Below are positions 61,850 through 64,000 of a DNA stretch of 64,000 nucleotides, piece by piece. This stretch comes from an uncultured Oscillospiraceae bacterium. Lineage in GTDB: Bacteria; Bacillota; Clostridia; Oscillospirales; Acutalibacteraceae. The notes under the pieces are model-generated. The model worked only from the letters and a program-made list of their open reading frames with translations. It was not told the origin of the DNA and did no database searches. The stretch is taken from assembly GCA_900544715.1 (NCBI GenBank), contig UQWL01000002.1, positions 211,235 through 275,234 of the forward strand. The letters run 5' to 3'. Position 1 is the first letter of the stretch. Every line of letters starts with the position of its first letter. The translations under genes were made by a program, and so were the position numbers.

Positions 61850-62800
61850 TTATTTTTCCCCGGGCAGATTTTTTTCCTGCGCAGCAGCCAGCACAGCGAT
61901 TCCCGCAGCATTATCGCAGGAAAAGGCCGGCTCTGCAAAACTCGCATCATATTTTTGGCTGATTGCATCACGAATCACGCGGTTTGACATCACGCCACCC
62001 GCAAAAAGGAACGGATACGTTCCATGCTGCCGGAGCAATTCCCTCGCCATTGCATCAATTGCTGCCAAAACGCTTTCGATGCAGAAACGGGCGATATCCT
62101 CGCAGCACTCGCCTGCACGAAGCATTTTTTCACACTGATTTTGAATGCCGGAAAGGCAGCAGTCTGCGCCCTTCATCGACGGCCTGACGGAAAAACGCTG
62201 CTTTGATCGCTGTGCAAGCCGGTCAAGCTCCGCACCGGCCGGGAAGGGAAGGCCAAGCATCCCGCCGACACGATCGATTGCCTGCCCCGCCTTTAAATCA
62301 AGGGACTGCGCCAGCAGCTCCTTTTCAAAAAGCTGCGCCGCATTGGGGCGCACCAAAAGCGCCTCCGTCGTTCCACCGGAAACGTGAAACGCATAGAAGG
62401 GCCGCTTAAAATAGGAGAGCCGATCCGCACTGTAAAGCGCCGCGGCAATATGGCCGCTCTGGTGAGAAAAAAAATACAGCGGCACCTTTAAAAAAGACGC
62501 AACCGCACGCGCCGCAGACATCCCGGCCAAAAAGCAGGGCATATAGGAGCCCTCCGCATCCCGCGGCGCGCTGGATACGGCAACTGCGCAGATTTCTCCG
62601 CCAAATTCCGCTGAAAGCTCCTCCAGGAGTTGAGGGAGTTGAACCGTATGGTGAAACACTGCATCGCTCTGCCGCAGCCCAAGCGCACCAGGCGGGACCG
62701 GCAAAAGCCTCTTTTTCTGCAATACCAGATCGTGCTCCGGGCAATAGACCGCTGTGGAGGTGGTGTAGTTGCTCGTGTCGATTCCAAGATACCCTTTCAT
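61850..62800 (-). CDS. Kae1/TsaD-like domain protein
   Basis: A 316-residue ASKHA-fold protein related to TsaD, a little shorter than true TsaD. The metal ligands of Kae1/TsaD are present as H113 and H117 (SHQSGHIAA). The N-terminal GIDTSNYTTS and late GGVMSNRVIRD resemble TsaD's opening and nucleotide-binding end. The conserved sequence otherwise diverges, and it lies between nusB and xseA rather than with tsaB/tsaE. Many Clostridia have this second copy beside true TsaD; its substrate is unknown. Confidence 0.85.
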   Translation of the reverse strand: MKGYLGIDTSNYTTSTAVYCPEHDLVLQKKRLLPVPPGALGLRQSDAVFHHTVQLPQLLEELSAEFGGEICAVAVSSAPRDAEGSYMPCFLAGMSAARAVASFLKVPLYFFSHQSGHIAAALYSADRLSYFKRPFYAFHVSGGTTEALLVRPNAAQLFEKELLAQSLDLKAGQAIDRVGGMLGLPFPAGAELDRLAQRSKQRFSVRPSMKGADCCLSGIQNQCEKMLRAGECCEDIARFCIESVLAAIDAMARELLRQHGTYPFLFAGGVMSNRVIRDAISQKYDASFAEPAFSCDNAAGIAVLAAAQEKNLPGEK

Positions 62801-62802
62801 CC

Positions 62803-63204
62803 CTACGCCTCAAGCTGCCGTGCGGTCGTGCCGAGCACGCCGTTGATAAAAGCGGCATCCTCCTGGGAAGCATAGAGCTTTGCAAGCTCAACCGCCTCAT
62901 TGATGGAAACGTTCGTCGGCACTTCCTCAATAAACAGCATCTCGCACAGAGCAAGCCGCAACAGGGAGAGAGAAACGCGGGAAATACGATCTTTCTTCCA
63001 TCCGATCGCATTTTTTTCAATGATGGAATCGATTTCCGGCTGCCGTTCATCTGCCGTGTTGGCAAGCAAAACCGCGAATTCATCCGTTTGCAAATAGCGC
63101 GCCTCTACAGCCATGGAAATCAACTCTTCCACCGTGATCTCCGGATGAAAAGATTTTTCAAAAATTAAGATAAACGCCTGTTCTCTTGCCTGCCGTCTGG
63201 TCAT
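62803..63204 (-). CDS. nusB: Transcription antitermination factor NusB
   Basis: A 133-residue all-helical protein that binds boxA RNA with S10 for rRNA antitermination. It opens MTRRQAREQAFILIFE and has VPTNVSINEAVELAKLYASQEDAAFINGVLG, the family's C-terminal signature (split here by the writing limit into positions 94-124). ATG 63204 follows TGGAGGA; an ATG at 63225 is not supported. It is two bases upstream of the Kae1-like gene. Confidence 0.95.
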   Translation of the reverse strand: MTRRQAREQAFILIFEKSFHPEITVEELISMAVEARYLQTDEFAVLLANTADERQPEIDSIIEKNAIGWKKDRISRVSLSLLRLALCEMLFIEEVPTNVSINEAVELAKLYASQEDAAFINGVLGTTARQLEA

Positions 63205-63357
63205 GCTTGTCCTCCACTTTTTCAATAAAATCAGCCCTCCACAGCTGAGAAAACAAACCGGCCTTTTCCCGGAAAACCTCCGAAACTGTGCTGGCTCCAG
63301 AAGGCTTGCCGCATAAAATGCCTTTTGCTCCTCCCCACGTTGCAGAGGGCTTAAAGA

Positions 63358-63732
63358 TCACTTTTGCGCTTGCGCGATCTCAGAAAAGTCAACCCCGACA
63401 ATGCTAATATTCACCTTGGTAACAACCCGCCCCGTCATATTCTGCACCGCATTTTTGACGGCGCGCTGCACCTGAGCGGAAACAGCCGGGATTTTTGTAC
63501 CGCCTTTGAGCAATAAATATAGATGAAGCTTAATTTCATTTTCATTGACCCACACGCGCACAGATTTCAGCGTATCATCTCCTATATGAAAAAACGCTTG
63601 CAGATCTCTGGGCCGGGCCGCAAAGCCGCTCACACCCTCAACATCCTTCGCAGCGTTTAAAGCGATCGCTGCGATCACCTCTTCAGAAATCACAAGGCCG
63701 CTGACAACGTCCTGTTTCTTCATATCGTCCAT
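63358..63732 (-). CDS. Asp23/Gls24 family envelope protein
   Basis: A 124-residue protein of the Asp23 family (ISEEVIAAIALNAAKDVEGV, then INVSIVGVDF-like VNISIVGVDFSEI). These are abundant, membrane-associated structural proteins linked to envelope stress. ATG 63732 follows GGAAGGA by 6 bases. It opens the long operon down to recN; a 153-bp gap without a clear gene separates it from nusB (only a 27-codon frame with a site occurs there). Upstream lies repeat copy D. Confidence 0.9.
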   Translation of the reverse strand: MDDMKKQDVVSGLVISEEVIAAIALNAAKDVEGVSGFAARPRDLQAFFHIGDDTLKSVRVWVNENEIKLHLYLLLKGGTKIPAVSAQVQRAVKNAVQNMTGRVVTKVNISIVGVDFSEIAQAQK

Positions 63733-63912
63733 ATAAGATCCTTCCATTCTCCCGCCCGCCGGCAAAAATCAGAAAACATAATGCGCCATTCGCCTCTGCT
63801 AGGGAAAAGAACCAGCCTCCCGTACACAGGCGAAAAAGAAAACCTACATGGGGAGTAAACTTTACGATCCGTTTGAAGCTATCTACCATACGCGCAAAGC
63901 ACCCCTATCCCC

Positions 63913-64000
63913 AAAATGGCGTTGCCGCTCTGCGGCAGGAGGCGTTTCGCGCCGACAGGCATTTTTCCAATGCTTCAAACTCTGTTTGAAGCTATTATAC
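63913..64000 (-). repeat. Dispersed structured repeat, copy D (before asp23), cut by the window edge
   Basis: Minus orientation, TATAAT at 63994-63999, hairpin GCTTCAAAC/GTTTGAAGC, then the same GCATT/AATGC, CGGCGCGAAACGCC and CTGCCGC/GCGGCA stems. The micro-ORF reads MPVGAKRLLPQSGNAIL and ends in TAG after 27 codons. Beyond the core a shorter echo (TAGATAGCTTCAAACGG, about 63870-63886) looks like a partial second unit. The gap 63733-63912 holds no gene. Confidence 0.85.

Noticed and set aside
63158..63361. 67-codon frame between asp23 and nusB
   Set aside because: Begins inside the asp23 end without a ribosome site and runs into nusB in another frame.
63683..63889. 68-codon minus-strand frame upstream of asp23
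   Set aside because: No ribosome site; overlaps the true asp23 start and the repeat flank.

Overview
The window looks like chromosome of an anaerobic, endospore-forming Clostridia, most like the Oscillospiraceae/Ruminococcaceae branch. The sporulation-linked genes (spoIIM, ytfJ/gerW, dacF, a spoVB-type flippase, two CotF-like coat proteins), the SCIFF peptide with its radical SAM maturase, rex, cdaA/cdaR, and frequent TTG/GTG starts behind strong GGAGG sites all fit. It is mostly core chromosome, with one eroded accessory stretch at about 38.6-43.1 kb.

Region by region. 0-1.5 kb: DUF3343 plus a cysteine-desulfurase-like protein. 1.6-14.8 kb: a long + strand run of cell-envelope, signalling and chromosome genes (cdaA, cdaR, an FG-GAP-type lipoprotein, a two-component system, DUF1385, prmC, a site-2 protease, scpA, scpB, DUF2953, ytfJ, dacF, rluB). 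15-20.4 kb: xerD-like recombinase, spoIIM, the SCIFF pair, a GNAT enzyme and a KamA-family radical SAM enzyme. 20.5-26.5 kb: an unusual isoleucyl-tRNA synthetase (GIHH in place of HIGH) and a large secreted protein with a sortase-like tail. 26.5-36.4 kb: a broken AraC regulator, small genes, upp, a flavodoxin-ferredoxin protein, a GH13 glucosidase, a SpoVB-like flippase and tgt.

36.4-43.1 kb is the accessory part. A sugar transporter is followed by rearranged remains of two glycosidases (GH29 and GH89). Next come an orphan HSDR_N-type nuclease, a type I-C-like CRISPR leader with a single degenerate repeat, and a tyrosine integrase facing tRNA-Pro(GGG). 43.2-52.5 kb holds coat proteins, an AlkD-like protein, tsaE-tsaB-rpiB-rodA, a HAD phosphatase, and an aconitase-isocitrate dehydrogenase-rex operon. 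52.6-53.5 kb is a decayed ECF sigma/anti-sigma pair. 53.6-63.8 kb is one long minus-strand housekeeping operon: asp23, nusB, a Kae1-like protein, xseA, xseB, ispA, dxs, tlyA, nadK, argR, recN.

The strongest unexplained signal is a dispersed, structured repeat of about 90-120 bp with four copies: two in tandem before tgt, one before tsaE, one before asp23. Each copy starts with a TATAAT-like hexamer followed by consecutive hairpins, contains a conserved micro-ORF (MPVGAKRLLP...), and points toward the downstream gene. The other notable items are the GXHH IleRS, the CRISPR leader stub next to an integrase, and the inversion-scrambled glycosidase pseudogenes.
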